Shown: positions 25,115 through 33,975 of the stretch, in pieces
How the letters are laid out: each line of letters starts with the position of its first letter
Position numbering within the stretch: position 1 is the stretch's first letter
Translations under genes and position numbers: made by a program
NCBI RefSeq assembly: GCF_900129005.1
Contig: NZ_FQUN01000026.1
Span: forward strand, 1-64,000
Length of the DNA: 64,000 bases
Reading direction: 5' to 3'
Source: Leeuwenhoekiella marinoflava DSM 3653
Lineage (GTDB): Bacteria > Bacteroidota > Bacteroidia > Flavobacteriales > Flavobacteriaceae
Notes under the pieces: model-generated
What the model was told of the DNA's origin: nothing
Seen by the model: only the letters and a program-made list of their open reading frames with translations
Database searches by the model: none

Positions 25115-26839
25115 TTATTTTTTTGTTTCGGCTATAGCCTTAGTGATATAAGCATCTACACGCTCTTCAAGAATAGGAAGGGTTACCGTTCCTTCTTCTA
25201 AAATCACATTGTGAAATGCACGAATATCAAAATCTTCACCTAATGTTTTTTTAGCACGCTCTCGCAGTTCGCGTATTTTGAGTTCGCCTATTTTATAGCT
25301 CAATGCTTGTCCCGGCCAAGCGATATAGCGGTCTGTTTCGGTGTTCACTTCGTGTATAGAAAGAGCTGTATTTTCAGACATATAGTCTACAACTTCTTGT
25401 CTTGTCCAACCCATTGCATGAATCCCGGTATCAACCACCAGGCGGCACGCGCGCCACATTTCATAAGTCAACTGACCAAACTTTTCATAAGGCGTTCTGT
25501 AAATACCCATCTCGTCAGCCAGGTATTCTGAGTATAACCCCCAACCTTCACCATAAGCAGACAGGTATAAGTCTTTTCTAAACTGTGGAATATCATCACT
25601 GATTTCCTGATTTAAAGCACCCTGTAAGTGATGTCCCGGTACTGCTTCATGAGCTGTAAGAGAAGGTAAGGTATAAAGAGGTCTGCTCTCAAGCTGATAC
25701 GTGTTAACCAAATAATGCCCTGCCTGAGTACCGTTAATACTACTCCCTGAATAGCGACCACCGGTATATTTGGGTGCAATCGCATCAGGCACTTTTATCA
25801 CACCGTAGGGCTGTCTGGGTAATCTGGAGAAAAAAGCAGGCAACTCATTATCTATTCGTTTTGCAATATCTCTGGCGTGCATCAAAAGCGCATCACCAGT
25901 TTTTACATAAAACTGATCATCTGTACGTAAAAACTTCAGGAAATCTGAAAAGCTTCCTTCAAAACCTACTTCTTCAATAATGCCTTGCATTTGAGATTTG
26001 ATACGAGCGACTTCGCTTAGTCCTAATTCGTGAATGCTTTTTGCTGTATATTCTTTTGATGTAGTATAAAAATTAATTCGATTTTGATAGAATTCTGCTC
26101 CTCCCGGCTGTGCAGAAACGCCAATCGCATCCCGGCTATTGGTCATATATTCCGTTTCAAAAAATGCTTTAATCTTTTTAAAGCTAGGAATCACACTGTC
26201 TGCAACTACTTGCTTTGCTGCTTTTAATAAGGAATCTTTTCGCTCTTGCGGAATCGTTTCCGGTAAATCTAAAAATGGAGAATAAAAATAACTGTCAGTA
26301 GGATTATCTACGATATGCGTCTCGTAAGTCGACTCATACCCCTTAAAAATAATTCGAGGCTGAACAATGCCTTCTTCAAAACCTTTACGCATCAACTCAA
26401 AGTGACTTTGCGTAAAATAAGGTATTGCCTTAAGTCTTTTTAGGTAGCCCAAAGCCTGATTATAACTGTGTATGGGTCGTACCTGATAATTCAGATTGAG
26501 GTGAAATCCTTGATCTGCCTGAATGGGATTGAGGTCCATTTTATAGGTATATTCATCTATCTTATCCTGTAAAATGAAGCTTAGTAATTTATAAGAAATC
26601 GTCTCACTTTTGTTCAATTCCTTCAAATCAATTGCTTTCAACTGATTTAAAAGGCTTTTAGCAAATTGAGCACGCTCTTTAGGTAAGTCTTCGTCGTATC
26701 TACCTAAAGGGTAGTCTTGCCAATCATAATCCCGATGCTGTTGATATTCGCTAATTATACTGTCTAAAGAAACTGTTTGTTGAGCCTTTGCAGTTGCAAT
26801 ACTAAAAAAGACTAATAGAAATACTGTACAGTTTTTCAT
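25115..26839 (-). CDS. Exported DUF885 metallopeptidase-like protein
   Basis: This 574-residue protein has a short signal peptide (FLLVFFSIATAKAQ). The DUF885 family is thought to contain zinc-dependent peptidases; here the key motif is LTAHEAVPGHHLQ (HExxxGHH) near residue 395, with a later acidic helix (SAYGEGWGLYSEYL) that could give the third ligand. It probably acts in the periplasm or outside on peptides. Its place between the aldehyde dehydrogenase and epimerase genes suggests a role in feeding hydroxyproline-containing peptides into the pathway. Confidence 0.88.
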   Translation of the reverse strand: MKNCTVFLLVFFSIATAKAQQTVSLDSIISEYQQHRDYDWQDYPLGRYDEDLPKERAQFAKSLLNQLKAIDLKELNKSETISYKLLSFILQDKIDEYTYKMDLNPIQADQGFHLNLNYQVRPIHSYNQALGYLKRLKAIPYFTQSHFELMRKGFEEGIVQPRIIFKGYESTYETHIVDNPTDSYFYSPFLDLPETIPQERKDSLLKAAKQVVADSVIPSFKKIKAFFETEYMTNSRDAIGVSAQPGGAEFYQNRINFYTTSKEYTAKSIHELGLSEVARIKSQMQGIIEEVGFEGSFSDFLKFLRTDDQFYVKTGDALLMHARDIAKRIDNELPAFFSRLPRQPYGVIKVPDAIAPKYTGGRYSGSSINGTQAGHYLVNTYQLESRPLYTLPSLTAHEAVPGHHLQGALNQEISDDIPQFRKDLYLSAYGEGWGLYSEYLADEMGIYRTPYEKFGQLTYEMWRACRLVVDTGIHAMGWTRQEVVDYMSENTALSIHEVNTETDRYIAWPGQALSYKIGELKIRELRERAKKTLGEDFDIRAFHNVILEEGTVTLPILEERVDAYITKAIAETKK

Positions 26840-26884
26840 AAGCTGAAATTGTTTAATTATTATAACCGAATATCAAGAATACAT

Positions 26885-26910
26885 CCACCTCTCAAAATTT
26901 TGAGAGATGG
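26885..26910. repeat. Perfect palindrome inside the hydroxyproline operon
   Basis: CCACCTCTCAAAA and TTTTGAGAGATGG form a nearly perfect dyad between the aldehyde dehydrogenase stop and the DUF885 start. A T-run follows only on the plus strand, so on the operon strand it is more likely an mRNA hairpin than a full terminator. Confidence 0.5.
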
Positions 26911-26925
26911 ACTTTTTCATCAAGC

Positions 26926-28503
26926 CTAAGCTTTGATATATGCTCCGTCTACTTTACGAAGAATCCCTAATGGATTACCATCTTTCAACGCATCTGGAAG
27001 CAATTCCTGAGGCCAGTCTTGATACGAAACCGGGCGTACCCAGCGGTAAATCGCATCGTTACCAACTGATGTAAATTTAGCATCAGAAGTTGATGGGAAT
27101 GGTCCACCGTGATGCATTGCAGGACAAACCTCAACACCTGTTGGCACACCATTAAATAAGATTCTTCCCACTCGAGAACGCAAGGCATCAATCACATCTT
27201 CATAAGCAGCAACTTCTGTAGTTTCTGCGATTAAAGAACCGGTTAATTGCCCTTCTAATTCATTTAAAACTTCAAGCAATTGCGCTTTAGAAGCACATGC
27301 TACCAACATAGAAAATGGACCAAAAACCTCTGAATGTAAGTTTCCATTCGCTAAGAAATCATCTCCTGTAACTTTTACAAGTGCCGGTTTCCCATCATTT
27401 GCTCCTTCTGCTTCTAAAGCTACTGCAAGAACTTCGGTTCCTTCAGCATCTAGCATTTGCTGTTTTCCGCTCTCGTATGCCGAATGGATATTAGGATGTA
27501 ACATACAGTTCGCAGGCTGCTCTCCCAGACTTGCTGCGAGATGCTTTCCAAAACGCGCTAATTCAGCACCTGCAATACCTAAAATCAATCCGGGATTGGT
27601 ACAAAATTGCCCAGCTCCCATATTGATGCTTCCTGCATATTTCTGCGCCCACGATTCTCCATTTGCTTTTAAAGCCTCCGGAAGAATGACAACAGGATTA
27701 ATACTTCCCATCTCTGCATAAACCGGGATAGGTTCTTCACGGTTTGCTCCCAACTGAACCAATGCTTTACCGGCTTTGATACTTCCGGTAAAACCAACTC
27801 CTTTAATAGCAGGATGCTTAACCAACTGCTCCCCGACTGAAATACCCTTACTGTTCAAGTTAGAGAAAACACCATCTGGCATTCCTGTTTTTTCTGCTGC
27901 TTTTATAACTGCGGAAGAAACCAACTCACCAGTTGCTGCGTGCATAGGATGACTTTTTACAATCACCGGGCAACCTGCAGCTAATGCACTCGCGGTATCT
28001 CCTCCTGCTGTTGAGAACGCAAATGGGAAATTACTTGCTCCAAAAACCGCAACCGGTCCTGTAGCGATTTGCATTTTACGCAAGTCTGGCTTAGGTGCCG
28101 GCGTACGCTCTGGATTACCCTTATCTATAGTAGCATCTACCCAATCGCCTTGCTCTAGTAAAGAAGCAAAAGCATTTAACTGACCGATAGTTCTACCACG
28201 CTCACCCATTGCTCTACCTTCCGGCAGACCTGATTCTGAAGTATAAGCATCAATTAGAGGCTGACCTAAAGCTTCAATCTCCTTACCTATTGCTCTTAAA
28301 AAAGCAGCACGCTCTTTATCTGATTTTTGCTTGTATACAGCAAAAGCTTCAGTCGCTTTTTGCGCAGCAGCATCTATTTCAGCTTCAGTCGCTTCTGTAA
28401 ATTGCCAATCATTCTCAGTATTGAGTTTAGGGTTAATGGTTTTGTAAGTCACTTTCCCTTTAGAAGAAAGTTCGCTTCCTATGTAATTCTTTCCTGTAAT
28501 CAT
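26926..28503 (-). CDS. 2,5-dioxovalerate (ketoglutarate semialdehyde) dehydrogenase
   Basis: Start taken at MITGKNYIGSEL (525 residues). An aldehyde dehydrogenase of the NADP-type ketoglutarate-semialdehyde group: nucleotide-site FGASNFPFAFSTAGGDTASA, catalytic Glu in YAEMGSINP and catalytic Cys in GAGQFCTNPG. It should oxidise 2-oxoglutarate semialdehyde to 2-oxoglutarate, the last step of hydroxyproline degradation. About 420 nt with two GC hairpins separate it from the DapA-like gene upstream; the same direction and pathway still argue for one operon or regulon. Confidence 0.9.
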   Translation of the reverse strand: MITGKNYIGSELSSKGKVTYKTINPKLNTENDWQFTEATEAEIDAAAQKATEAFAVYKQKSDKERAAFLRAIGKEIEALGQPLIDAYTSESGLPEGRAMGERGRTIGQLNAFASLLEQGDWVDATIDKGNPERTPAPKPDLRKMQIATGPVAVFGASNFPFAFSTAGGDTASALAAGCPVIVKSHPMHAATGELVSSAVIKAAEKTGMPDGVFSNLNSKGISVGEQLVKHPAIKGVGFTGSIKAGKALVQLGANREEPIPVYAEMGSINPVVILPEALKANGESWAQKYAGSINMGAGQFCTNPGLILGIAGAELARFGKHLAASLGEQPANCMLHPNIHSAYESGKQQMLDAEGTEVLAVALEAEGANDGKPALVKVTGDDFLANGNLHSEVFGPFSMLVACASKAQLLEVLNELEGQLTGSLIAETTEVAAYEDVIDALRSRVGRILFNGVPTGVEVCPAMHHGGPFPSTSDAKFTSVGNDAIYRWVRPVSYQDWPQELLPDALKDGNPLGILRKVDGAYIKA

Positions 28504-28924
28504 GTGTATCAATTTCTTTTGCTCACCAAAGTGAGATTTGTTTTTATCGGGTTCTCCCGAAAATCAAAATTTAATATCAAAACCAGCTCCAGAACTAGTC
28601 TTGAGGTAGTTTACGCCAAAAGCACCACGAATGCGGTGCTTTTGAAGCTATGATTTATATTTTGGTTTTCAATCTATTAAAGATTGATTAAAAATGAGCC
28701 CTCAGCTTAATTTTTAGCTTGAAAATTTCCAAACAGCTAAACTTAAAATCTAATATTAAACGAACCGCTTCGGGCTCAATTTCTCACCAATTATTCCATC
28801 CTTTAAACTTCCGCTTTTGCGAAAGTAAACTACCTCGGGGCAAGCCCACGAGGCATTCATTAGAAACCAATTTTCAATTTCGAGGCAAGCCTCGGGATAT
28901 TAACCCTTTGGCGGTGCCAATAAA
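28504..28924. other. Long spacer with GC hairpins within the hydroxyproline operon
   Basis: No gene is seen. Two strong hairpins lie at 28833-28853 (CCTCGGGGC-AA-GCCCACGAGG) and 28881-28894 (CGAGGC-AA-GCCTCG), both sharing CGAGG and GGCAAGCC. A CGCTTTTGCGAAAG motif is at 28813-28826. These look like interspersed palindromic repeats that have landed in the operon; they could act as mRNA processing or attenuation sites. Confidence 0.5.
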
Positions 28925-29854
28925 TTAAGCCATTTCTGCATTGATTCCTTTATACTCAGGCAATGTAGGTCTGCTTGCTAAACCCTCTTTTATGATTTGC
29001 AATACTTCTTCACGACGCTCACCAGCTAAAGGTAAACGTGGTGCACGCACGTACTCAGAACCTATTTCAGTATGAACTTCTGCAAGTTTGATGTTTTGTA
29101 CCAATTGTGCATCTATATCCAACTCTAAAAGTGGTAAGAACCAACGGTAGATCTCTAATGCTTCAGCAATACGACCTGCTTTTTGCAATTCATAAATAGC
29201 TACAGTCTCTGCAGGAAAAGCACAAACCAACCCAGCAACCCAACCGTCTGCACCCATTAATAAGCTTTCTAAAGCAAGAGTATCTACACCAGTCATTATT
29301 TTTAAACGATCTCCAAATCGGTTTTTAATACGCGTCACGTTAGAAATGTCACGAGTAGACTCTTTTACCGCCTGAATATTAGGTTCTTCAAGTAACTCTT
29401 CAAACATATCTAAAGTCACTTCAATTTTATAGTCAACCGGGTTGTTGTAAACCATAATAGGCAAAGAAGTGCTCTGTGCAACTGCTTTAAAAAATGCTAC
29501 AACTTCACGATCACTTGCTTTATAACGCATAGGAGGCAACATCATCAATCCTGCAGCACCATCTTCTTCAGCTTGTTTTGCCGCAGCAATAGCTCCTTTT
29601 GTAGTTTGCTCTGCAATGTTCATCATCACCGGCACAGAACCTGCAACAATCTCAACTGTTTTACGAGTAAGTATCGTTTTTTCTTCATCGGTTAGCGTGC
29701 TTGCTTCTCCTAAAGTACCGCCTAATACGATTCCGTGAACACCAGCGTCAAGCTGTGCTTTTATGTTTACTTCAAATAGATCAAGATCTAATTGATCATC
29801 TGCTGTAAATTTTGTTGTTACTGCCGGCATAACGCCTTCCCAATTGATTTGCAT
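28925..29854 (-). CDS. DapA-family pyrroline-4-hydroxy-2-carboxylate deaminase
   Basis: Start taken at ATG 29852-29854 (MQINWEGVMPAVTTKF, 309 residues). This is a dihydrodipicolinate synthase-type TIM barrel: GTLGEASTL for the carboxylate site, Y136 in VYNNPVDY and Schiff-base K164 in QAVKESTRD. In this operon the expected reaction is deamination and dehydration of pyrroline-4-hydroxy-2-carboxylate to 2-oxoglutarate semialdehyde. It is the first gene of the operon, next to the divergent AraC gene. It is not lysine-pathway DapA by context. Confidence 0.88.
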   Translation of the reverse strand: MQINWEGVMPAVTTKFTADDQLDLDLFEVNIKAQLDAGVHGIVLGGTLGEASTLTDEEKTILTRKTVEIVAGSVPVMMNIAEQTTKGAIAAAKQAEEDGAAGLMMLPPMRYKASDREVVAFFKAVAQSTSLPIMVYNNPVDYKIEVTLDMFEELLEEPNIQAVKESTRDISNVTRIKNRFGDRLKIMTGVDTLALESLLMGADGWVAGLVCAFPAETVAIYELQKAGRIAEALEIYRWFLPLLELDIDAQLVQNIKLAEVHTEIGSEYVRAPRLPLAGERREEVLQIIKEGLASRPTLPEYKGINAEMA

Positions 29855-29988
29855 AGTTTCTGATATTTTATAGATGGTACAAATGTAAAGGGGTTTCAAA
29901 GCTTTCATTTTGTACTATTTAACCAAAAGTTTGCACATATTAGCACAATTAGTGATTTTTACACAAAAAAAACGTCAAATTCTAACTA
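29855..29988. promoter_or_regulatory. Divergent promoter region of the hydroxyproline operon
   Basis: The 134 bp hold the promoters of the catabolic operon (-) and araC-type regulator (+). CCAAAAGTTTGCACATATTA and AGCACAATTAGTGA form an AT-rich block with a repeated GCACA half-site (29932-29936 and 29942-29946, 10 bp apart, one helical turn), a plausible AraC-family binding site. The half-site assignment is inference. Confidence 0.4.
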
Positions 29989-30840
29989 GTGAAGGTCTTA
30001 CCATTTAAAATACCCAAGTCTGGCAATAACGCACTCATCTTACAAGAAGATTTAGAGCCGCTATTTTATGATAAGCTTCACCAGCACCCTGAGATACAAA
30101 TGAGCTATATCTTAAAAGGAACAGGGACTTTATTGGTTGGTGATACGGTAAGTCGCTTTAAGCCAAAAGACCTGCTTGTTTTTGGCGGAAACTTGCCGCA
30201 CGTATTTAAAAGCGACACACAGGAAGAAGGCTTTTCTCATATGCTTACGATCTTCTTTAACCGGGAAAGTTTTGGCTCCTCTTTTTTTGAAACTGAAGAG
30301 TTGAAAGAATTTGAACTTTTCTTCAATCAGGCTGCTTCCGGTTTTAGAGTTCAGGATAAAAACGAAAACTTAAAAAAAGAATTTGTTAGTCTGAAAAGCT
30401 TGCCAAATCTGGAACGCTTTATGAGTTTTATACAATTGCTCTACGCAATCTATGCAGCTCCTAAAGAATTGCTATCTAACTTCACTAAGAACACGAAATA
30501 CACGGATACTGAAGGGCAGCGCATGAGTAATGTTTTTGGCTATTGCCTGAGTAATTTTCAAGAACGTATTACTCTGGATGAGATTGCCGAAGTTGCCGTG
30601 ATGAGTCCTACCGCGTTTTGTCGCTTTTTTAAAGAACGAACAAATAAAACCTTCTATCAGTTTTTATTAGAACTGCGCACCGAACATGCCTGCCAATTAT
30701 TACGCACTCCCGAAAATCAAGAATCGATAGCAAGTATCGCATTCTCGAGTGGTTTTAATTCGGTTTCTAATTTTAACCGGTATTTTAAGAAGCAGAAAGG
30801 AATGAGTCCGCGGGAGTATATTACTGCAGAAACGGGATAG
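29989..30840 (+). CDS. AraC family regulator of hydroxyproline use
   Basis: This 283-residue protein starts at GTG 29989 (MKVLPFKIPKSG). The N-terminal cupin domain (about 25-110: HQHPEIQMSYILKGTGTLLV, then PKDLLVFGGNLPHVF) is the ligand pocket. The C-terminal AraC domain (about 180-280) has two helix-turn-helices with IAEVAVMSPTAFCRFFKE and IASIAFSSGFNSVSNFNRYF, then KGMSPREY. Its divergent position beside the DapA-like gene makes it the likely activator responding to hydroxyproline or an intermediate. Confidence 0.88.
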   Translation: MKVLPFKIPKSGNNALILQEDLEPLFYDKLHQHPEIQMSYILKGTGTLLVGDTVSRFKPKDLLVFGGNLPHVFKSDTQEEGFSHMLTIFFNRESFGSSFFETEELKEFELFFNQAASGFRVQDKNENLKKEFVSLKSLPNLERFMSFIQLLYAIYAAPKELLSNFTKNTKYTDTEGQRMSNVFGYCLSNFQERITLDEIAEVAVMSPTAFCRFFKERTNKTFYQFLLELRTEHACQLLRTPENQESIASIAFSSGFNSVSNFNRYFKKQKGMSPREYITAETG

Positions 30841-30842
30841 AA

Positions 30843-30935
30843 TCACAAATTACTCATCGCTCCACCGTAAATGGAAGTCTGATTACCCATGACATACCTA
30901 ACAAGTTCTGAAGCAAAATACAATAGCTCATAATT
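30843..30935 (-). pseudogene. C-terminal remnant of a short-chain dehydrogenase
   Basis: Read on the minus strand this encodes NYELLYFASELVRYVMGNQT followed by SIYGGAMSNL and a stop; an in-frame stop lies directly upstream. It aligns with the end of the intact SDR at 31557 (EYGYLVAFLASDFAGYITG..., ending GGALSSL). It is too short to be a gene and is a relic of a second SDR, with an unrelated gene now lying between. Confidence 0.75.
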
Positions 30936-30994
30936 TTAGTTGTAAATAGCTGCAACTGTTTTTAATAAGAAGGGTCTTTAAAAAAAAAGATATT

Positions 30995-31552
30995 ATGTGG
31001 ATCAAGAATTACGTTCAGATTTATTTAAAAAAAATTTTAACGATAAGTATAATTGGTCTTTTCTGCAACGAGTTCATTGCTCAAACTGAAACTAAAACAA
31101 ATCCTAAGAAGTTTAAAAGTACATTTAATCAACAGAAAGAATTTGAAGTCTATGCCAATTACGGGTTTTTTAAAACCTATAAAAACACCTTGAGTTTTTA
31201 CAATAACAAGATGGGAATAAGTTTTACTGCTGGTCACACAGTTCAAGGACTCACGTTGTCATCAAAACTACCAGACATTCAATTAATGACTGAAATTGTA
31301 CTCACTTATGATGTAAAATCAAATATTCAAATTTATGCTTTAGGTAAATATGTTGATCGTCCTATTAACAATTCAGGAGAAAGTCAATCCTATATGAATC
31401 CACTGTTTGAACAAAGTGAATTTGGGATGGGAATTAAAGCTAGTATTGACGATTTAGAATTTGATATCGGACCCAAATTGATTCTCGATACCCGAAGTCT
31501 CAACTCCAATAATTCCTTCAGGATAAATACTAAAATTTCTAAAAAATTCTAG
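30995..31552 (+). CDS. Exported protein of unknown function
   Basis: A 185-residue protein with a lysine-start signal peptide (hydrophobic about 14-26, ending EFIAQ-T). The mature part alternates polar and hydrophobic residues and ends in short strands (FDIGPKLILDTRS, SFRINTKISKKF), as in small outer-membrane or periplasmic beta proteins. I recognise no family. It sits between the SDR relic and the intact SDR, convergent with the latter, its stop 4 nt away. Composition is AT-rich (many Asn/Lys/Ile), which may indicate recent arrival. Confidence 0.65.
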   Translation: MWIKNYVQIYLKKILTISIIGLFCNEFIAQTETKTNPKKFKSTFNQQKEFEVYANYGFFKTYKNTLSFYNNKMGISFTAGHTVQGLTLSSKLPDIQLMTEIVLTYDVKSNIQIYALGKYVDRPINNSGESQSYMNPLFEQSEFGMGIKASIDDLEFDIGPKLILDTRSLNSNNSFRINTKISKKF

Positions 31553-31556
31553 CTTT

Positions 31557-32342
31557 TTATAAACTACTCAACGCTCCTCCATCAATAGGAATTTGAGTAC
31601 CTGTGATATAGCCGGCAAAATCTGAGGCTAAGAATGCAACTAAATAGCCATACTCAGCAGGATCGCCAATGCGCCTTACAGGAACTGCAGCTTCCAGTTG
31701 TTTAAGAACTTCATCTTCAGAAATGCCTTGCTCTTTTGCTTTTTGAGCATTCAACGCTTTTATGCGTTCCGTATTAAAATAACCCGTGAGGATGCTGTTT
31801 ACAGTTATTCCATCTTTACCAACTTCAGTAGCCAGACTTTTTGCCCAAGTTACCACAGCGGCACGTACAGAATTAGACAATACCAAATACGACAAGGGTT
31901 CTTTTACTGTAACCGAAGCTACATTTATCACCCTGCCCCATTTGTTATTCTGCATTGATTTTAGTGCTAATGCTGTTGTAAAAGCAACGGTTTTAAACAA
32001 CAAGTCAAAAGCCTCCTGATAATCTGCAATGCTCTTATCCAGAGCTGTACCGGCTTCAGGGCCTTGTGTATTGTTCACTAAAATAGCTACGGAATTGTTC
32101 TCAAAATACTCGGAAATCAAAACTTGATAGGCTTCAAAATCGGTAAAATCTACCTGAAGAATTTGATGCTGCTGACCTTCGTTAGTTGACAAAACAGACT
32201 TCACCGCTTCCAACTTATCAAGAGAACGCGACATTAGCGTAACAGTCGCTCCGCTCGCAGCCAACTGTATTGCGATTGCCTCACCAATTCCTGATGTACT
32301 CGCTCCTACGAGTGCTTTTTTTCCGCTTAAATTGATGTTCAT
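31557..32342 (-). CDS. SDR family protein with altered catalytic motif
   Basis: This 261-residue Rossmann protein has GASTSGIG (14-21) for NAD(P), NNTQG (90-94) and the C-terminal GGALSSL. Catalytic Ser is S143 in NVASVTV, but the expected YxxxK at +13/+17 reads S156-x3-R160 (SNSVR), so the usual Tyr/Lys are absent; Y152 is offset by four. Related divergent SDRs exist, so it may still work with altered chemistry. Substrate is unknown. It lies downstream of the cupin gene. Confidence 0.85.
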   Translation of the reverse strand: MNINLSGKKALVGASTSGIGEAIAIQLAASGATVTLMSRSLDKLEAVKSVLSTNEGQQHQILQVDFTDFEAYQVLISEYFENNSVAILVNNTQGPEAGTALDKSIADYQEAFDLLFKTVAFTTALALKSMQNNKWGRVINVASVTVKEPLSYLVLSNSVRAAVVTWAKSLATEVGKDGITVNSILTGYFNTERIKALNAQKAKEQGISEDEVLKQLEAAVPVRRIGDPAEYGYLVAFLASDFAGYITGTQIPIDGGALSSL

Positions 32343-32388
32343 TAGAATTTATTTTTAGATGCTATCCATTTAACCTGTCTGATTTATG

Positions 32389-32460
32389 GTCACCTCGAGC
32401 GCAATCGAGAGGCTTGAAATGAAATCCTTCTGAAAAGGTTTCGACGGCGCTCGACCTGAC
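32389..32460. repeat. Inverted pair of TCGAGCGC-type repeats
   Basis: GTCACCTCGAGCGCAATCGA at 32389-32408 and, inverted, TCGACGGCGCTCGACCTGAC at 32441-32460. They could form a long stem. Same family as 15255-15279. Confidence 0.6.
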
Positions 32461-32550
32461 ATTAAAATTTTATAGATTCTATTCAATCCTATTTTGTTCT
32501 TTCTTCAGTCTTTAACCTCTTCTTTATCTTCCTTTTTCTAAAATCAGAGC

Positions 32551-32868
32551 TTATTTATATTCTTCCCGTGTAGGACTGAACACATCCAGTAATTTACATG
32601 GCGTAAGTGCTTTTCCGCTGTGCGAAAGATGCGGCGCTATCACCACAATATCCCCGGGAAAATATACTTCGGTTTTACCATCTAGAGTAAACTCAAATTC
32701 ACCTTCGATTACATGCATAATCTGTTCGTTCATATGACTGTGCTTCGGCACTTCTGCTCCTTCGGCAACTTCCCAAAAAGCCAATGAAGTATTTTGTGTA
32801 TGCACCAGTTTACCATGATAACCCGGCATAATTTCTTGAGGTGTTATTTCTGAAAGTTTGTAGTTCAT
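32551..32868 (-). CDS. Small cupin-domain protein
   Basis: This 105-residue single-domain cupin has PKHSHMNEQIMHVIEGEFEF (motif 1: HSH, E, G) and PGDIVVIAPHLSHSG (motif 2 with His). Metal-binding residues are in place. Small cupins include isomerases, dioxygenases and binding proteins; specificity cannot be read. Spacing of 208 nt to the SDR gene with an inverted repeat between suggests they are not tightly coupled. Confidence 0.85.
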   Translation of the reverse strand: MNYKLSEITPQEIMPGYHGKLVHTQNTSLAFWEVAEGAEVPKHSHMNEQIMHVIEGEFEFTLDGKTEVYFPGDIVVIAPHLSHSGKALTPCKLLDVFSPTREEYK

Positions 32869-32970
32869 TCTTTTGTGATTCGTTATTTAATCTCTTTTGA
32901 TTGCATTTCGACAAGCTTAATGTGACCCTTCACCCTAGATCCTGCTATCTTCTCTCGTATAATGGCTTTT

Positions 32971-33975
32971 TCAATTCCCCCAGATTCTGCTCCACAAACT
33001 ACTTAAAACTTGCTTCATTGCTTCAGGGTCGCGTTTTGCTTCAATGATATCCAGTTTGTCATATTGATTTGGAACAAGCTGATAACTAAATACAAACTTT
33101 AAGTTTTCTGCCTCTAGGTCATAAACACCAAAACGCAAATCATTAAAAAACAAATGCTGCTCACGTTCCGCTATTGCGTACCAACCTTCGGCAATTTTAG
33201 CCAGTCGCTGTACTGTTTCTGAATTTTCATACTTACCTAATGCATCTCTGTTTTTTGCTATTCTTTTAAAAGAAATAGGCTTTGTATCAAAAAAGGAATA
33301 ATCCCCCAGCAAATACGCATCTCCCACGTCTACATTAGCATACCATAAAATGGTATTGAAAGCTGCCGGACGCGTATCAATCTCTGTGTATTTAATATTT
33401 TGAGCATCCAGCGCATCTGTGAATTTTTGATAACTGACACCTTTTAAAATCAAAGTCAGAATCATATATCCTGAACTCACAATCAAGCCTAAGCGATTGT
33501 ATTTTTTCCGCTTTGCGGAAGCTCTAGGCAAGCGCATTGCCAGAACCAAAAACACGAGAAAAGGCAACGTGTAGAGCGGATCGATCACAAATATATTTTG
33601 ATAGGCCAACCTCAAATCAAAAGGCCAAAAAAACTGTGTTCCCCAAGTGGTATGGGCATCAAGTAAAGGATGTGTGAGCAAACCCCAGAAAAAAAGCCAA
33701 GACCAATCTTTCCAGGTGGCAACTGCCTTTTTATGAATTTTAGAAACCAGACAGCCTAAAATAGGCGCCATCAATACACTAAAAACGATAGAATGACTGA
33801 GTCCGCGATGAATTTCTATCGCCGTCAAGGGATCTAAAAATTTACCCACGAGCGTATCCAAGTCTGGTATAGTACCGGCAATCGCTCCGTAAAGCATCGC
33901 TTTATTACCTACTTTCTTTCCTAATACAGCTTCACCTGCTGCCGCACCCAGAACGATTTGCGTTAGTGAATCCAT
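32971..33975 (-). CDS. DUF457/YdjM-type membrane metal-dependent hydrolase
   Basis: The protein has 334 residues. The opening MDSLTQIVLGAAAGEAVLGK, GTIPDLD and EIHRGLSHS are the signature of the YdjM/DUF457 membrane hydrolase family; D, H and HS motifs are the presumed metal site. About five membrane helices lie in the first 190 residues, then a soluble tail of about 140 residues. It starts exactly where the MutS-like gene stops (TAG-ATG), so the two are probably cotranscribed. Substrate unknown. Confidence 0.88.
   Translation of the reverse strand: MDSLTQIVLGAAAGEAVLGKKVGNKAMLYGAIAGTIPDLDTLVGKFLDPLTAIEIHRGLSHSIVFSVLMAPILGCLVSKIHKKAVATWKDWSWLFFWGLLTHPLLDAHTTWGTQFFWPFDLRLAYQNIFVIDPLYTLPFLVFLVLAMRLPRASAKRKKYNRLGLIVSSGYMILTLILKGVSYQKFTDALDAQNIKYTEIDTRPAAFNTILWYANVDVGDAYLLGDYSFFDTKPISFKRIAKNRDALGKYENSETVQRLAKIAEGWYAIAEREQHLFFNDLRFGVYDLEAENLKFVFSYQLVPNQYDKLDIIEAKRDPEAMKQVLSSLWSRIWGN

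Noticed and set aside
26885-26910. Operon-ending terminator between aldehyde dehydrogenase and DUF885 genes
   Set aside because: The palindrome lacks a T-run on the operon strand; the genes on both sides belong to the same pathway and direction.
20532-28503. Proline racemase plus general D-amino-acid catabolism instead of hydroxyproline
   Set aside because: The DapA-like deaminase and ketoglutarate semialdehyde dehydrogenase are needed only for 4-hydroxyproline, so the specific pathway is better supported.
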